A DNA stretch of 64,000 nucleotides from an uncultured Porphyromonas sp. (GCF_938046015.1 NZ_CALIXW010000035.1:99265-163264); one strand, 5' to 3'. Shown: positions 18,349 through 27,846, counted from the stretch's first letter. Program-made: numbers and translations. Notes: generated by a model not told the origin, from the letters alone.

Positions 18349-19586
18349 ACACGCCTAAGCCTACCGCGGATGAGCTCGAGGCTGAGCTCGCCCTAGAGCT
18401 CGCCGAGGAGCTGCGTAGCCAGCGCTCTACCCTCAGCCCTGAGGGGGGCGAGGCTCGGCTGGGGGCTGCAGGGGACGAAGCGCCCCTAGCGGACGAGCTG
18501 GAGGCGGAGCTCCTCGAGGACGAGGAGGACGAGGAGCGGGATCCCGCCGCCGTCTCCTATCTGACGCACGCCGACAGCACGCCGCTCTACGAGCACTTCC
18601 GTGTCGTCGCTGACAAGGGGCAGGAGCTGCTGCGCATCGACAAGTTCCTCGCCACGCGCATGCCCCACACCTCCCGCAGCCGTATCCAGCAGGCACTGGA
18701 GGGCGGCTATGTCTTCGTCGGGGATCGACCCGTCAAGGCCAACTACCGCATCAAGCCCCTCGAGGTCGTCACGCTCCAGCTGCGCCGTCCGCGCCGCCAG
18801 CTGGAGATCATCCCCGAGGATATCCCCCTGGACATCGTCTACGAGGACGAATACCTCCTGGTGGTCAATAAGCCTGCGGGCCTCGTCGTCCATCCCGGGC
18901 ATGGCAACTATACGGGGACGCTCGTCAACGCCCTGGCCTATTACCTCAAGGACGACCCGCATTACGACCCCGAGGACCCACGCCTGGGGCTCGTGCACCG
19001 CATCGATAAGGACACGAGCGGCCTGCTCGTCGTGGCCAAGCGCCCCGAGACGAAGGCGCATCTGTCGCGTCAGTTCTTCGAGAAGACCACCAAGCGTACC
19101 TACCGCGCCCTCGTCTGGGGACGCTTCGACAGTCCCGAGGGCACCATCGTCGGCAATATAGGCCGCGACGAGCGCGATCGCCTCCAGATGACCGTCTACC
19201 CCGAGGGCAGCGACAAGGGCAAGCACGCCGTTACCCACTACACTGTCCTCGAGGAGCTGGCCTATGTCTCCTGGGTAGAGTGTCGCCTCGAGACGGGGCG
19301 CACGCATCAGATACGTGCCCACATGCGGCACCTTGGGCACCCGCTCTTCGCCGACGAGCGCTACGGCGGTGACCGCATCCTATGGGGCAATCAGTTCGCC
19401 CGCTACCGACAGTTCGTCCAGAACTGCCTCACCCTCTGCCCGCGGCAGGCCCTGCATGCCAAGACCCTTGGCTTCGTCCATCCGCACACGGGGCAGGAGC
19501 TGACCTTCGACAGTGACTTGCCGTCCGATCTGGCGCTCCTCTTGGAGCGCTGGCGCGGCTACGCAGCACAGGTGGACAAGGACTAG
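18342..19586 (+). CDS. RluA-family 23S rRNA pseudouridine synthase with acidic N-terminal extension
   Basis: The C-terminal part is a standard RluA/RluD enzyme: an S4 RNA-binding domain at about 100-165 (LLRIDKFLATRMPHTSRSRI) and a catalytic domain with HRIDKDTSGLLV, in which D222 is the catalytic aspartate. The first 70 residues are an unusual Glu/Leu/Ala-rich acidic extension. The start is a GTG at 18342 overlapping the PASTA gene stop by 7 bp. No in-frame ATG is seen before the S4 domain, so the extension is probably translated. RluD-type target positions are likely but not provable here. Confidence 0.93.
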   Translation: MVDTPKPTADELEAELALELAEELRSQRSTLSPEGGEARLGAAGDEAPLADELEAELLEDEEDEERDPAAVSYLTHADSTPLYEHFRVVADKGQELLRIDKFLATRMPHTSRSRIQQALEGGYVFVGDRPVKANYRIKPLEVVTLQLRRPRRQLEIIPEDIPLDIVYEDEYLLVVNKPAGLVVHPGHGNYTGTLVNALAYYLKDDPHYDPEDPRLGLVHRIDKDTSGLLVVAKRPETKAHLSRQFFEKTTKRTYRALVWGRFDSPEGTIVGNIGRDERDRLQMTVYPEGSDKGKHAVTHYTVLEELAYVSWVECRLETGRTHQIRAHMRHLGHPLFADERYGGDRILWGNQFARYRQFVQNCLTLCPRQALHAKTLGFVHPHTGQELTFDSDLPSDLALLLERWRGYAAQVDKD

Positions 19587-19653
19587 GCCGCTCGCGGCCC
19601 TGCCTCGTCCACCTGTCTGGCTTTACTATCTATCACCTTACTCCTTATCACGT

Positions 19654-22600
19654 ATGACTCTTCGCACGGTACTATGTACGCTGCTCCTGGCCTCAGGGGC
19701 GACGCTGGCAGCTCAGGAGCGTCCGCTGTGGCTGCGCTACCCGAGCATCTCGCCCGATGGTCGGCAGATCGCCTTTGCCTATCAGGGGGATATCTATACG
19801 GTCCCGACGACGGGGGGCGAAGCGCGCCGCCTGACCACCGCCGCCAGCCATGAGAGCCAGCCCGTATGGTCGCCCGATGGCCGCTATATCGCCTTCACCA
19901 GCGACCGCAATGCTGAGGGGACGAATATCTACCTGATCCCTGCGACGGGGGGCGAGCTGCGCCAGCTGACCACCCACTCGGGGACAGAGACGCCCCAGTG
20001 CTTCACGCCCGACGGGCGCTACCTCGTCTTCAAGGCGCACCTACAGGATCCTGCGGCCTCGGCGCTCTACCCTGCGAGCTTCCTCACCGAGCTCTACCGC
20101 GTGCCCATCACGGGCGGCCGTCCCGAGCTCGTCACCGCTACGCCCGTCGAGGCGATCAACTTCAGCGCCGACGGCAAGCGCTTCCTCTACCAGGACATCA
20201 AGAGCTACGAGGACCCCTGGCGCAAGCATCATACCTCCTCCGCCAGTCGTGACCTCTGGGAGTACGACCTCATCCGAGGCAGCTACCGCCCGATCGTGCA
20301 GCACGACGGCGAGGACCGCGATCCCATCTATAGCCCCGACGGCAAGAGCCTCTACTTCCTCAGTGAGCGCGCTGGGGGCTCGATGAACGTCTACAGCCGC
20401 CCGCTCTACGACACGGCTGCGACGCCCCGCGCCCTCACACAGCTCAAGGGCGACCCTGTGCGCTTCCTCTCCAGCTCGCAGGCGGGGCTCCTCTGCTTCG
20501 GCTACGCGGGCGAGATCTATACGCTGGCCCCTGGCGGCCGCGAGCAGCGCGTACCCATTAGCATCGTGCGCGACTCCAGCGAGGGCGAGCAGCTGACGCT
20601 CTCGATGAGCCGCAGCCTAGGCTCCTCCTCCGTCTCGCCCGACGGCAAGCAGATCGCCTTCATCTCCCGAGGGGATGTCTTCGTCACCAGCGCCGACTAC
20701 GCCACGACCAAGCAGGTGACCTTCGGATCGCAGGTAGACCGTGGGGTGACCTTCGGCCGCGACAGCCGTAGCCTCATCTATGCCAGCTGCAAGGACGGTA
20801 GCTGGGCGCTCTACGAGGCGCGCATCGCCCGCAGCGAGGACCCGAACTTCCCCAACGCCACCCAGATCACCGAGCGGCGTCTCGAGCTCGGCGTCTCGGG
20901 CGAGCAGATGTACCCGCAGATCTCGCCCGACGGTACGGAGCTGGCCTTCGTCCTCGACCGCGAGCGCATCATGATCCACAACCTCCGTACGGGTAAGACG
21001 CGTCAGATCACCGACGGGCGCTATGCCCACGAGCGCTCGGGCGCCATTGACTTCAACTGGTCGCCCGACGGCAAGTGGCTGGCGCTCACCTACGTGGCGC
21101 GCGACCACGCCCCCTATAGCGATATCGGCCTGGTGAGTACCTCGGGAGACGGCAAGGTCTACAACCTCACCAACAGCGGCTACCGCTGCTGGGCGCCTCG
21201 CTGGAGCCGCGACGGGCAGTCGCTGGTCTACCTGACCGAGCGCTACGGCATGCGCAACCACGCCTCCTGGGGCTCGCAGACCGACGTGATGATGATCTTC
21301 CTCAACCGCGCTGCCCACGAGCAGTACCTCCGCAGCGAGGAGGAGCAGGAGCTCTACAAGGAGCAGGAGAAGCAGCGTGCCAAGGCTAAGAGCGACAGCA
21401 CGAGCACGAAGGCCGAGCCCAAGACCAGTGCCACGGCCAAGAAGGAGACCCTTCTGGAGTGGGACGACCTCGACCTGCGTACCGTGCGCCTCACCCCACG
21501 CTCGGGCACGCTCGGCGACCTCATCATGAGCCCCGACGGCCAGAAGCTCTACTACCTCTCCTCCACGGAGGGCAGCTACGACCTCTGGGTGCACGACCTC
21601 CGCAAGCATACGACGGGGCTGCTGCGCAAGCTGGGGCTGAGCTCCGCCTTCTTCGACAGCGACCGCGAGGGCAAGACCTACTTCATCCTCGGCGCCTCCC
21701 CGCAGAAATTTGATCCCCGCAGCGAGACGCTCAAGCCCATCAGCCTCTCGGGACGCCGCTCCATCGACCGCGCTACCGAGCGCCGCGCCATGTACGAGGA
21801 GGTGGTGCGTGAGGAGGCAGCACGCTTCTACCGCAAGGATATGCACGGCGTGAACTGGCCCAAGCTTACCGACCACTACCGCCGCTACCTGCCCTACATC
21901 AGCTACTCACAGGACTTCGCTGAGCTACTGGCCGAGCTGCTGGGCGAACTCAACGTCTCCCACACGGGCGGGCGCTACCGCACGCCGCCCTCGTCCTTCC
22001 CCACCGCCGAGCTGGGCCTTTTCGTCTCCTCGCCTCGCGTGGGGGATGGGCTCGTGGTGGATGAGGTGGTCGCAGGGGGGCCCTTCGACCGCTCCGACTC
22101 GCGTCTGCGTCAGGGCGCGCTGATCCTCGCCCTCGACGGGCAGCAGATCAAGGCGGGGATGGACTACTACCCGCTGCTGAGCGACAAGGCGGGTAAGCGC
22201 CTCCTCGTACGCTTCCGCAGCACCGACGGCAGCGAGCATGAGGAGGTCATCCGCCCCATCACGGCAGGGCAGCTCTCGGCGCTGCTGTATCGCCGCTGGG
22301 TCAAGCAGCGTGCCGCCGAGGTAGATAAGGCCTCGGGCGGCAAGTACGGCTACGTGCATATCCCCTCGATGGGGGACGAGCACTTCCGCACCGTTTACTC
22401 CGAGGCCCTCGGCCGCTACTACGACCGCAAGGGCATCGTCATCGACATCCGCTACAACGGCGGTGGGCGTCTGCATGAGGATATCGAGGTCTTTTTCTCG
22501 GGCAAGCAGTACCTGATGCAGGAGGTGCGTGGCAAGGACTACTGCGAGATGCCCAGCCGCCGCTGGAATAAGCCCAGCGTCATGCTCACCTGCGAGGCCG

Positions 22601-22884
22601 ACTACAGCAATGCCCACGGCACGCCCTGGGTCTATCAGCACCAGCGTATCGGCAAGGTCGTCGGGATGCCCGTAGCAGGTACGATGACCAGCGTGAACTG
22701 GGATACGCTCCTCGACCCCAGCCTCTACTACGGCATCCCTGCCGTAGGCTACCGCACGGCTGAGGGGACCTATCTGGAGAATACTCAGATGATACCCGAC
22801 GTCATCATTCCACTCGATCCTGAGAAGGTGCTCAAGGGCGTTGACACGCAGCTACTGAAGGCCGTCGAGGTGCTGGGCAAGTAG
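19654..22884 (+). CDS. Tricorn-like protease (PD40 propellers, PDZ, S41 domain)
   Basis: 1076 residues with a signal peptide (MTLRTVLCTLLLASGATLAA). Many SPDG-type PD40/WD40-like repeats span about 25-610, a charged Lys/Glu/Ala linker lies at about 560-600, the Tricorn core begins with ...NVSHTGG (S769, H770), a PDZ domain lies at about 790-870, and an S41 domain contains VIDIRYNGGG and YLENTQMIPDV (E1042). The nucleophile region reads DYSNAHGTP (S985) rather than the archaeal SDG pattern. Such proteins degrade peptides in the periplasm. The start at 19654 is chosen for the signal peptide. A hairpin follows at 22915-22961. Confidence 0.88.
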   Translation: MTLRTVLCTLLLASGATLAAQERPLWLRYPSISPDGRQIAFAYQGDIYTVPTTGGEARRLTTAASHESQPVWSPDGRYIAFTSDRNAEGTNIYLIPATGGELRQLTTHSGTETPQCFTPDGRYLVFKAHLQDPAASALYPASFLTELYRVPITGGRPELVTATPVEAINFSADGKRFLYQDIKSYEDPWRKHHTSSASRDLWEYDLIRGSYRPIVQHDGEDRDPIYSPDGKSLYFLSERAGGSMNVYSRPLYDTAATPRALTQLKGDPVRFLSSSQAGLLCFGYAGEIYTLAPGGREQRVPISIVRDSSEGEQLTLSMSRSLGSSSVSPDGKQIAFISRGDVFVTSADYATTKQVTFGSQVDRGVTFGRDSRSLIYASCKDGSWALYEARIARSEDPNFPNATQITERRLELGVSGEQMYPQISPDGTELAFVLDRERIMIHNLRTGKTRQITDGRYAHERSGAIDFNWSPDGKWLALTYVARDHAPYSDIGLVSTSGDGKVYNLTNSGYRCWAPRWSRDGQSLVYLTERYGMRNHASWGSQTDVMMIFLNRAAHEQYLRSEEEQELYKEQEKQRAKAKSDSTSTKAEPKTSATAKKETLLEWDDLDLRTVRLTPRSGTLGDLIMSPDGQKLYYLSSTEGSYDLWVHDLRKHTTGLLRKLGLSSAFFDSDREGKTYFILGASPQKFDPRSETLKPISLSGRRSIDRATERRAMYEEVVREEAARFYRKDMHGVNWPKLTDHYRRYLPYISYSQDFAELLAELLGELNVSHTGGRYRTPPSSFPTAELGLFVSSPRVGDGLVVDEVVAGGPFDRSDSRLRQGALILALDGQQIKAGMDYYPLLSDKAGKRLLVRFRSTDGSEHEEVIRPITAGQLSALLYRRWVKQRAAEVDKASGGKYGYVHIPSMGDEHFRTVYSEALGRYYDRKGIVIDIRYNGGGRLHEDIEVFFSGKQYLMQEVRGKDYCEMPSRRWNKPSVMLTCEADYSNAHGTPWVYQHQRIGKVVGMPVAGTMTSVNWDTLLDPSLYYGIPAVGYRTAEGTYLENTQMIPDVIIPLDPEKVLKGVDTQLLKAVEVLGK

Positions 22885-22914
22885 CCCCGCAGCCTCCGAT
22901 AGATACTATAGGAA

Positions 22915-22961
22915 GACTCCGCCCCCGCTGTGCTCCATACGAGCATAGCGGGGGCGGAGTC
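22915..22961 (+). terminator. Hairpin terminator after the Tricorn-like gene
   Basis: A 15-bp GC-rich stem (GACTCCGCCCCCGCT with its complement) continues as TGCTC/GAGCA beyond a mismatch. The T tract is poor (CGCTTCG), so it may be Rho-independent only in part. Confidence 0.7.
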
Positions 22962-22985
22962 GCTTCGTACTAGGGGGAGGGGCGC

Positions 22986-23068
22986 TGAGGGATATCAGTC
23001 AGCGCGCTGAGGGACGTCGGTGGCGGTCGTGAGGGATAGCAGTCAGCGCCCGTGAGGGATATCCCTCA
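22986..23068. repeat. Four-unit 22-bp palindrome array C
   Basis: Units start at 22986, 23008, 23030 and 23053: TGAGGG-ATAT-CAGTCA, TGAGGG-ACGT-CGGTGG, TGAGGG-ATAG-CAGTCA and TGAGGG-ATAT-CCCTCA. It follows the terminator of the Tricorn-like gene in a 411-bp gap. Nothing else is recognisable up to the glutaredoxin-like gene. Confidence 0.85.
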
Positions 23069-23295
23069 CGGGCGCTGACTGTAGGCACTGCTCGCGCTCC
23101 GCCTTGGTTCGTCGGCTCGTGGAAGGCCTTAGGTAGGCGGGCGAAGGTTTGCCCTTAGCTTGTCCTTGTGAGCGGTTGAGGACTGCCCTTGCCTACCCCT
23201 CAGCTAGGGGAGACTTTGCCTGTCGCAACCTAGGAGGCCTCCTGGGAGTTACTAGAGTGCATAGATTATTAAGTTTCATCCCATCACCAAGCATC

Positions 23296-23601
23296 ATGAT
23301 CAAGATATATGGTATGCCCAGCTGCCCCGACTGCGCAGCTGTCGAGGAGCAGGTCAAGGGCGACGCCCGCTACGAAGTAATAGATATCGGGGCGCACATC
23401 AGCCACCTCAAGGCCTTCCTTCGTCTCCGTGACAGCGAGCCTGCCTTTGAGGCCGCCAAGCGTAAGGGCTGGGCAGGTGTCCCCTGCTTCGTCCTCGAGG
23501 ACGGTACGGTGACGCTCCGCCCCGAGGAGGCTGGGCTGTCGCGCCGCTCGGCGGGTGTCGCCGCAGGTACTGCCTGCAGCATCGACGGCTCGGGCTGCTA
23601 G
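23296..23601 (+). CDS. Glutaredoxin-like protein
   Basis: The 101-residue protein begins MIKIYGMPSCPDCAAVEE with a CPDC redox pair (C10, C13) and ends in a Bacteroidota-typical Gly/Cys tail with two more cysteines (TACSIDGSGC). AGVPCFVLEDG supplies the cis-proline-like turn. It should act in thiol-disulfide exchange in the cytoplasm, as no signal peptide is present. The start at 23296 excludes a low-complexity upstream extension. It stands alone between array C and a terminator. Confidence 0.85.
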   Translation: MIKIYGMPSCPDCAAVEEQVKGDARYEVIDIGAHISHLKAFLRLRDSEPAFEAAKRKGWAGVPCFVLEDGTVTLRPEEAGLSRRSAGVAAGTACSIDGSGC

Positions 23602-23750
23602 GCTGCCCGCTAGCGGCTTCTGGACAAGGCTCCACCCTTGTCTAGGCCGCTCCTAGAGGCTCCCTCATGCCCGTCCTTAGTCTCAGGAGGCTGGGGGCTC
23701 AGCCTGCTCTGACCTTCGTCCCTAGCACCTAGGCATACGGCTCTAATAGC

Positions 23751-23795
23751 GAAGCCCCCGAGGCTGCTCACATCGGTGAGCGCCTCGGGGGCTTC
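23751..23795. terminator. Bidirectional terminator between the glutaredoxin-like and OmpA-family genes
   Basis: A 14-bp outer stem (GAAGCCCCCGAGGC and its complement) encloses a second GCTCAC/GTGAGC stem. It separates two convergent genes in a 243-bp gap that holds nothing else. Confidence 0.85.
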
Positions 23796-23844
23796 CTTGT
23801 CTATGCGGCACGCCTTATATGGAGCGTGCTCGTGGGGAGTGGCT

Positions 23845-24918
23845 TTACTTCTTCAGCTCGATATCTACGCGACGTGCGACGCCGTAGAGATCGGTGTTGC
23901 GGTCTACACCTCCAGCGACAGCCACGAGGCGGTCACGGGAGACGCCGCAGCTGACGAGGTAGTCGAAGACGGCGCGGCTGCGCTGCTCGGCTAGGCTCGC
24001 ATTGCGCTTAGCGTTTCCCTCAGGGGAAGCAAAGCCCGTGAGGAAGAGGCGCAGCTGGCTGTCCTGGCTGAGGAAGCGGTAGACCTCGTTGAGCGTCAGG
24101 CGTGCCTCGGGCAGCAGTTCGCTGCGGCCTACGGCGAAGAAGACCTGGCGCTTGAAGTAGGTCACCAGCAGCGCATCCGATAGTTCGCTCGTAGGCTGAG
24201 CGGGCTGCAGCGGCTGCAGGGGCATCACGGGCTGCTGGACAGGCTGTGCTGGCTGCAGGGGCACGGCAGGCATCACGATCTGCGTCGTGGTGGGCTGCTG
24301 CTGAGGCTGCTGCTGCACCTGGCTGGGCTGCTGACGCAGCGCCTCACGCTCCTGGCGTAGAGCTCCGAGCTCCTGGTGTAGGAGGTAGAGCAGCGAGTCA
24401 TTGGTCTGACGTGCTGCACGAGCCTGCGCTGCGGGCAGCGTCGTGACCTTCTGCTCCGCCTGGCGCTGCAGGAGGCTCAGCTCCAGGAGACGCTCCAGAC
24501 GCTCCAGGCGAGCGCCACTAGCGAGGTCCTGGTACTGCTGCTGGGGCTGCTGGTAGCTACGCGCATAGCCATAGCGATCGGGGTAGTACACGCGCTGCGC
24601 GGGAGCCGTCCCAGCCACGATGGGCTGCACGGGGCGCTGGGCAGCACTTAGCCCGAGGCTATTGAGCAGCAGCTGGAGCTTCAGCACACGAGCGAGCTCT
24701 GTCTGCTGGGGGACTACCTGCTGCTGACGAGCCTGCCAGGCCTCAGCGATGGCGCGTAGGCCAGCCACCAGCTCATCCTCGGTCAGCGTGATCACGCTGT
24801 CCACGCGGCTCACCTGGAGCTGGGCGACCGAGTCCGTGCTCTGGGCACGGAGCTCGGTGCCCGCTGCTCCGAGGAGCGTAAGGGCTAGTAGCAGGCTCTT
24901 GGTCTTAAGCGACTTCAT
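23845..24918 (-). CDS. OmpA-family protein with glutamine-rich linker
   Basis: The 357-residue protein has a signal peptide ending near LRAQ, an N-terminal helical region, a long Gln/Pro-rich segment (about 190-250: runs such as QQQPQQQP and repeats of LQPAQP), and a C-terminal OmpA peptidoglycan-binding domain (about 250-357) with FASPEGNAKRNASLAEQRS and RRVDIELKK. It should tether the outer membrane to peptidoglycan. It starts 6 bp after the large barrel protein and is probably co-expressed with it. Confidence 0.85.
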   Translation of the reverse strand: MKSLKTKSLLLALTLLGAAGTELRAQSTDSVAQLQVSRVDSVITLTEDELVAGLRAIAEAWQARQQQVVPQQTELARVLKLQLLLNSLGLSAAQRPVQPIVAGTAPAQRVYYPDRYGYARSYQQPQQQYQDLASGARLERLERLLELSLLQRQAEQKVTTLPAAQARAARQTNDSLLYLLHQELGALRQEREALRQQPSQVQQQPQQQPTTTQIVMPAVPLQPAQPVQQPVMPLQPLQPAQPTSELSDALLVTYFKRQVFFAVGRSELLPEARLTLNEVYRFLSQDSQLRLFLTGFASPEGNAKRNASLAEQRSRAVFDYLVSCGVSRDRLVAVAGGVDRNTDLYGVARRVDIELKK

Positions 24919-24924
24919 AGCGCA

Positions 24925-27288
24925 CTAGAGGTTGAAGCTGTAGCCGACAGCGATCTGATTGTTGCGCAGGGCACCACGTACCGTGTAGTCGAGCGAGAGC
25001 GCGCCACCCAGCACCTTATCCAGACGAGCGCCGAGGATATAGTTGGGGAGGAAGCGCTTGGTAGCACCGACCTTGTTGTAGCCAAGACCTACGCCGAGGT
25101 AGGGCGAGAAGTTAGCGCCCAGGAACTTAGGCAGGTTGTAGTGCAGATTGGCATTGAGCCCGACGCCGTTCGTGCTGCCGAAGCCGTAGTAGAAGTCGGG
25201 TACGAGGTCGAACTTCGACTGTCCGATCTGGGCATAGGCACGTACACCAGCGTTCAGCTGGAACTGATCACCGAAGTTAGGGGCTACGAAGAAGCCTGCA
25301 CGGGTCAGCGTGAAGGCGGGCTCGCTAGCCTCCTTGACACGGATCTCCTGTGCCTGGATCTTGCCCTCATCGTCGCGATCAGCTACGATGATGTGCTGCT
25401 TGGTCTGCTGTGCCATAGGAGCTACGAGCGTCGTCGTCTCACTGGCCTTGCGCGCTACGGTCGTAGTGGCCTTGGCGGTAGCCTCCTGGTTGCTGTTGAT
25501 GGCGTCCAGGCGGTCGATGACCTGATCGAGGCGCTTGACCAGCGCGATATTGGCATCTACCTGCTGTGCGTCGGGCTGAGCTGTACCCTGCTGTACGGGC
25601 TGAGCGGGAGCTACAGCGGGCAGAGCGAGCTGCGTAGCCTGGGGGTTGTGGTAGAGCGCATTCAGCAGGAGGATCTTGTCGAGGTCGGAGAGCTGGCTCG
25701 AGGTGATGGCGGAGAGCGAGTTGGTAGCGGGCGTCTTGCTCTTCTCCAGGTCGCTGATGACGCGGCGTACGAGCTGCTCGAACTGCGTCGTGGTCAGCGT
25801 CACCGTGCGGGGTGCATTCTGTGTCTGCTGCACCTTCTTCTCGGTGGTGCTGGCGCTGGCTGTCACGCGCTGCTTCTCCTCGAGGATACGTACAGCGGAG
25901 GCCGTGTCCTGACGGGCTACAGCTTCCTCCAGCTGCTTGTTGAGCTTCTGGATGCGTGCGTCGTACTTGGCGCGCAGCTTGTTCAGCTCCTGTAGGTTGG
26001 CTTCGTTGGCCTCAGCAAGGGCGCTGTTGACGTTCTCCTGGCTGTAGTTCTCGTAGAGAGCGCGGCCATCGCGCGCAGAGCGACCGAGGTTGAAGCGTAG
26101 GCCAGCCTGGTAGAAGGTAGCGACCTTGACCTGCTCGGGGTTGGTCACCTCCGTGATGTCGGGATTGCCGCGCTGCGTCAGCATGGCGTTGACATTCCCG
26201 TAGAGGGCGACGTAGCGGTGCAGGGGGATCTCGAGCCCAGCACCTCCGAAGAGGAAGAGACCGCTCTCGGGCTTGACCCCGCTGCCGTCACCGACGTACT
26301 TCTTACCTGCATCGAGGTAACCTGCACCGATATTGAGGCTAGGCGTCAGACCTAGGGGCATGTTGAGGCGAGCGATAAAGTTCCCCCCGTACATAGCTAG
26401 CTGATCGTTGAAGTTCAGCTTGAGCGTCTGGGGCTTCTCGGTAGCCTGGTAGTAGAAGCCACGCAGGCCGAAGATGCTGCTGAAGTCTACCCCTGCAGAT
26501 CCCCCGACGAACCACTGGTCAGCATAGCCCGTGTTGTTGGCGAAGTCTACATAGGCTACGCCGGGCTCGAGGACGAACTTGAGGCCGCGGAAGCCATCGG
26601 TGTAGAGGTTCTTGTAGGCGCGAGATACGGCGTCGCTAGGCTGCGAGGTGCTACCGCCGAAGTAGATGTCCAGCGAGGCCTGCCCCGTCCAGTTGTGCAG
26701 CAGCTTGCTGCCGTTGGTCGCGTCGGTGAGGAAGCGGTTGTTGCCGTTGACGTTGAACATGAGGTCCTTCCCCTCCAGCGAGAGGGCGACGCGCTGACCC
26801 ATGTTGAACTTCAGACCGAGGCCACCTGCGCCGTAGATCTGCTCTTCCTTGTAGTCCTGCGTCAGGCCACCGACGGGCTTGCCCGTGTAGGTGAACTTCA
26901 TCACACCACCGCCTGCGGTGAGGTAGGGGGTAACGACGGCATTGGACCAGAGGTTAAGCTTGAGTTCACCGCCGAGGCGCTCGATGTCGGCGTTGGAGTC
27001 GTCGAGCTTGTCGAGCCACTTAGCTGCCCAGTCGGGACGCGTGTCCTTGGTCTTGCCCTTAAGGTCATAGCTGCGCTCATAGAGCCCACGGATCTCGAAG
27101 AGGGGACCGAAGCCGAAGCCAGCACGGATCCCCCAGTAGGGAGCATCGCCAAGGTTAAGCTTCTTGCTCCACTGGGTATAGCCGACGACGGGGGCCACGG
27201 TGAAGCTGACATCCTGTACCTGTGCTAGAGCTTGGCTGCTGATACCTGCGAGCAGCGAAGCGCACAATACGATAGAGAGTTTTTTCAT
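24925..27288 (-). CDS. Large outer-membrane beta-barrel protein with central coiled coil
   Basis: 787 residues from ATG 27288, with a signal peptide (KKLSIVLCASLLAGISSQALAQ). Two barrel-like regions with alternating aromatic strands occur at about 25-210 and 220-405 (GGGVMKFTYTG, GAGLEIPLHRYVALYGNVN), then a charged coiled coil (about 420-480), a disordered Thr/Ala/Gln-rich stretch (about 480-640), and a third barrel-like domain ending in ...IAVGYSFNL with the C-terminal aromatic-hydrophobic signature. An ATG two codons upstream (27294) is also possible. I do not recognise the family by name. The pairing with an OmpA-domain protein suggests a structural envelope complex. Confidence 0.75.
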   Translation of the reverse strand: MKKLSIVLCASLLAGISSQALAQVQDVSFTVAPVVGYTQWSKKLNLGDAPYWGIRAGFGFGPLFEIRGLYERSYDLKGKTKDTRPDWAAKWLDKLDDSNADIERLGGELKLNLWSNAVVTPYLTAGGGVMKFTYTGKPVGGLTQDYKEEQIYGAGGLGLKFNMGQRVALSLEGKDLMFNVNGNNRFLTDATNGSKLLHNWTGQASLDIYFGGSTSQPSDAVSRAYKNLYTDGFRGLKFVLEPGVAYVDFANNTGYADQWFVGGSAGVDFSSIFGLRGFYYQATEKPQTLKLNFNDQLAMYGGNFIARLNMPLGLTPSLNIGAGYLDAGKKYVGDGSGVKPESGLFLFGGAGLEIPLHRYVALYGNVNAMLTQRGNPDITEVTNPEQVKVATFYQAGLRFNLGRSARDGRALYENYSQENVNSALAEANEANLQELNKLRAKYDARIQKLNKQLEEAVARQDTASAVRILEEKQRVTASASTTEKKVQQTQNAPRTVTLTTTQFEQLVRRVISDLEKSKTPATNSLSAITSSQLSDLDKILLLNALYHNPQATQLALPAVAPAQPVQQGTAQPDAQQVDANIALVKRLDQVIDRLDAINSNQEATAKATTTVARKASETTTLVAPMAQQTKQHIIVADRDDEGKIQAQEIRVKEASEPAFTLTRAGFFVAPNFGDQFQLNAGVRAYAQIGQSKFDLVPDFYYGFGSTNGVGLNANLHYNLPKFLGANFSPYLGVGLGYNKVGATKRFLPNYILGARLDKVLGGALSLDYTVRGALRNNQIAVGYSFNL

Positions 27289-27358
27289 ATGCATACGTGT
27301 ATGGTGTTACACAATCAAATAGAGCGTACGTCTCCCTAAAGAGCGCGCTACTCCATTG

Positions 27359-27366
27359 CAAAGATA
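27359..27366 (-). promoter_or_regulatory. Bacteroidota -7 element for the outer-membrane protein operon
   Basis: The minus strand reads TATCTTTG, an exact match to TAnnTTTG, about 70 bp upstream of the start. A weak TTG-like -33 lies at 27386-27388. Confidence 0.6.
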
Positions 27367-27641
27367 AGTAAAATATGAGTTGCTACAATAGAAAGCAAGA
27401 TTTCGCTTAAAGGTTCATTATTCCTCGATTCTGAGCCTTCTCCCGCTACTTTTAGACCGCCGCTTGCAGCCCTCCCTTGGAGCTCCCCCCCGCGCGCTCA
27501 GCCCGCAGGCAGAGGCTGGACTGGAGCTCGTGAAGGCTAAGTTAGCCCAAGGTGAGTCCTAGGGGTGGGCGCGGGGAAATAGCCTGCGCAGTTTGTCTCC
27601 CCTTAGCCCACCGAGTAGGCCGGGCTAAGGTCGGGCTGCGC

Positions 27642-27724
27642 CGAGGGATATCCCTCAGCCTCTTGACTGCCGTCCCTCACGGCGCCGACTGGTATCCCTT
27701 ACGGGGGCTGAGGGATATCCCTCT
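27642..27724. repeat. Four-unit 22-bp palindrome array D
   Basis: Units start at 27642, 27664, 27686 and 27709: CGAGGG-ATAT-CCCTCA, TGACTG-CCGT-CCCTCA, CGACTG-GTAT-CCCTTA and TGAGGG-ATAT-CCCTCT. It is in the 613-bp divergent gap between the outer-membrane operon and mscL. Outside the array and promoters the gap shows no gene. Confidence 0.85.
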
Positions 27725-27829
27725 AGGGGGCTCCGCCTTAGGACGAGACGCTGTCCGCTCGGGGCGGAGACTAGGCGGCGGGGCTACAGGTGGCAGGTGC
27801 TGAGGCGGATAGCGGCGTGCTTCTTTACG

Positions 27830-27846
27830 TATTTTTGCTATATTTG
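27830..27846 (+). promoter_or_regulatory. Two adjacent -7 elements for mscL
   Basis: TATTTTTG (27830-27837) and TATATTTG (27839-27846) both match TAnnTTTG and lie side by side, about 55-70 bp before the mscL ATG. No good -33 is visible. Two overlapping start sites are possible. Confidence 0.6.

Noticed and set aside
20617..21876. A 419-codon open frame on the minus strand opposite the Tricorn-like gene
   Set aside because: It has no family motif and lies fully antisense to a strongly supported gene; high GC creates such frames.
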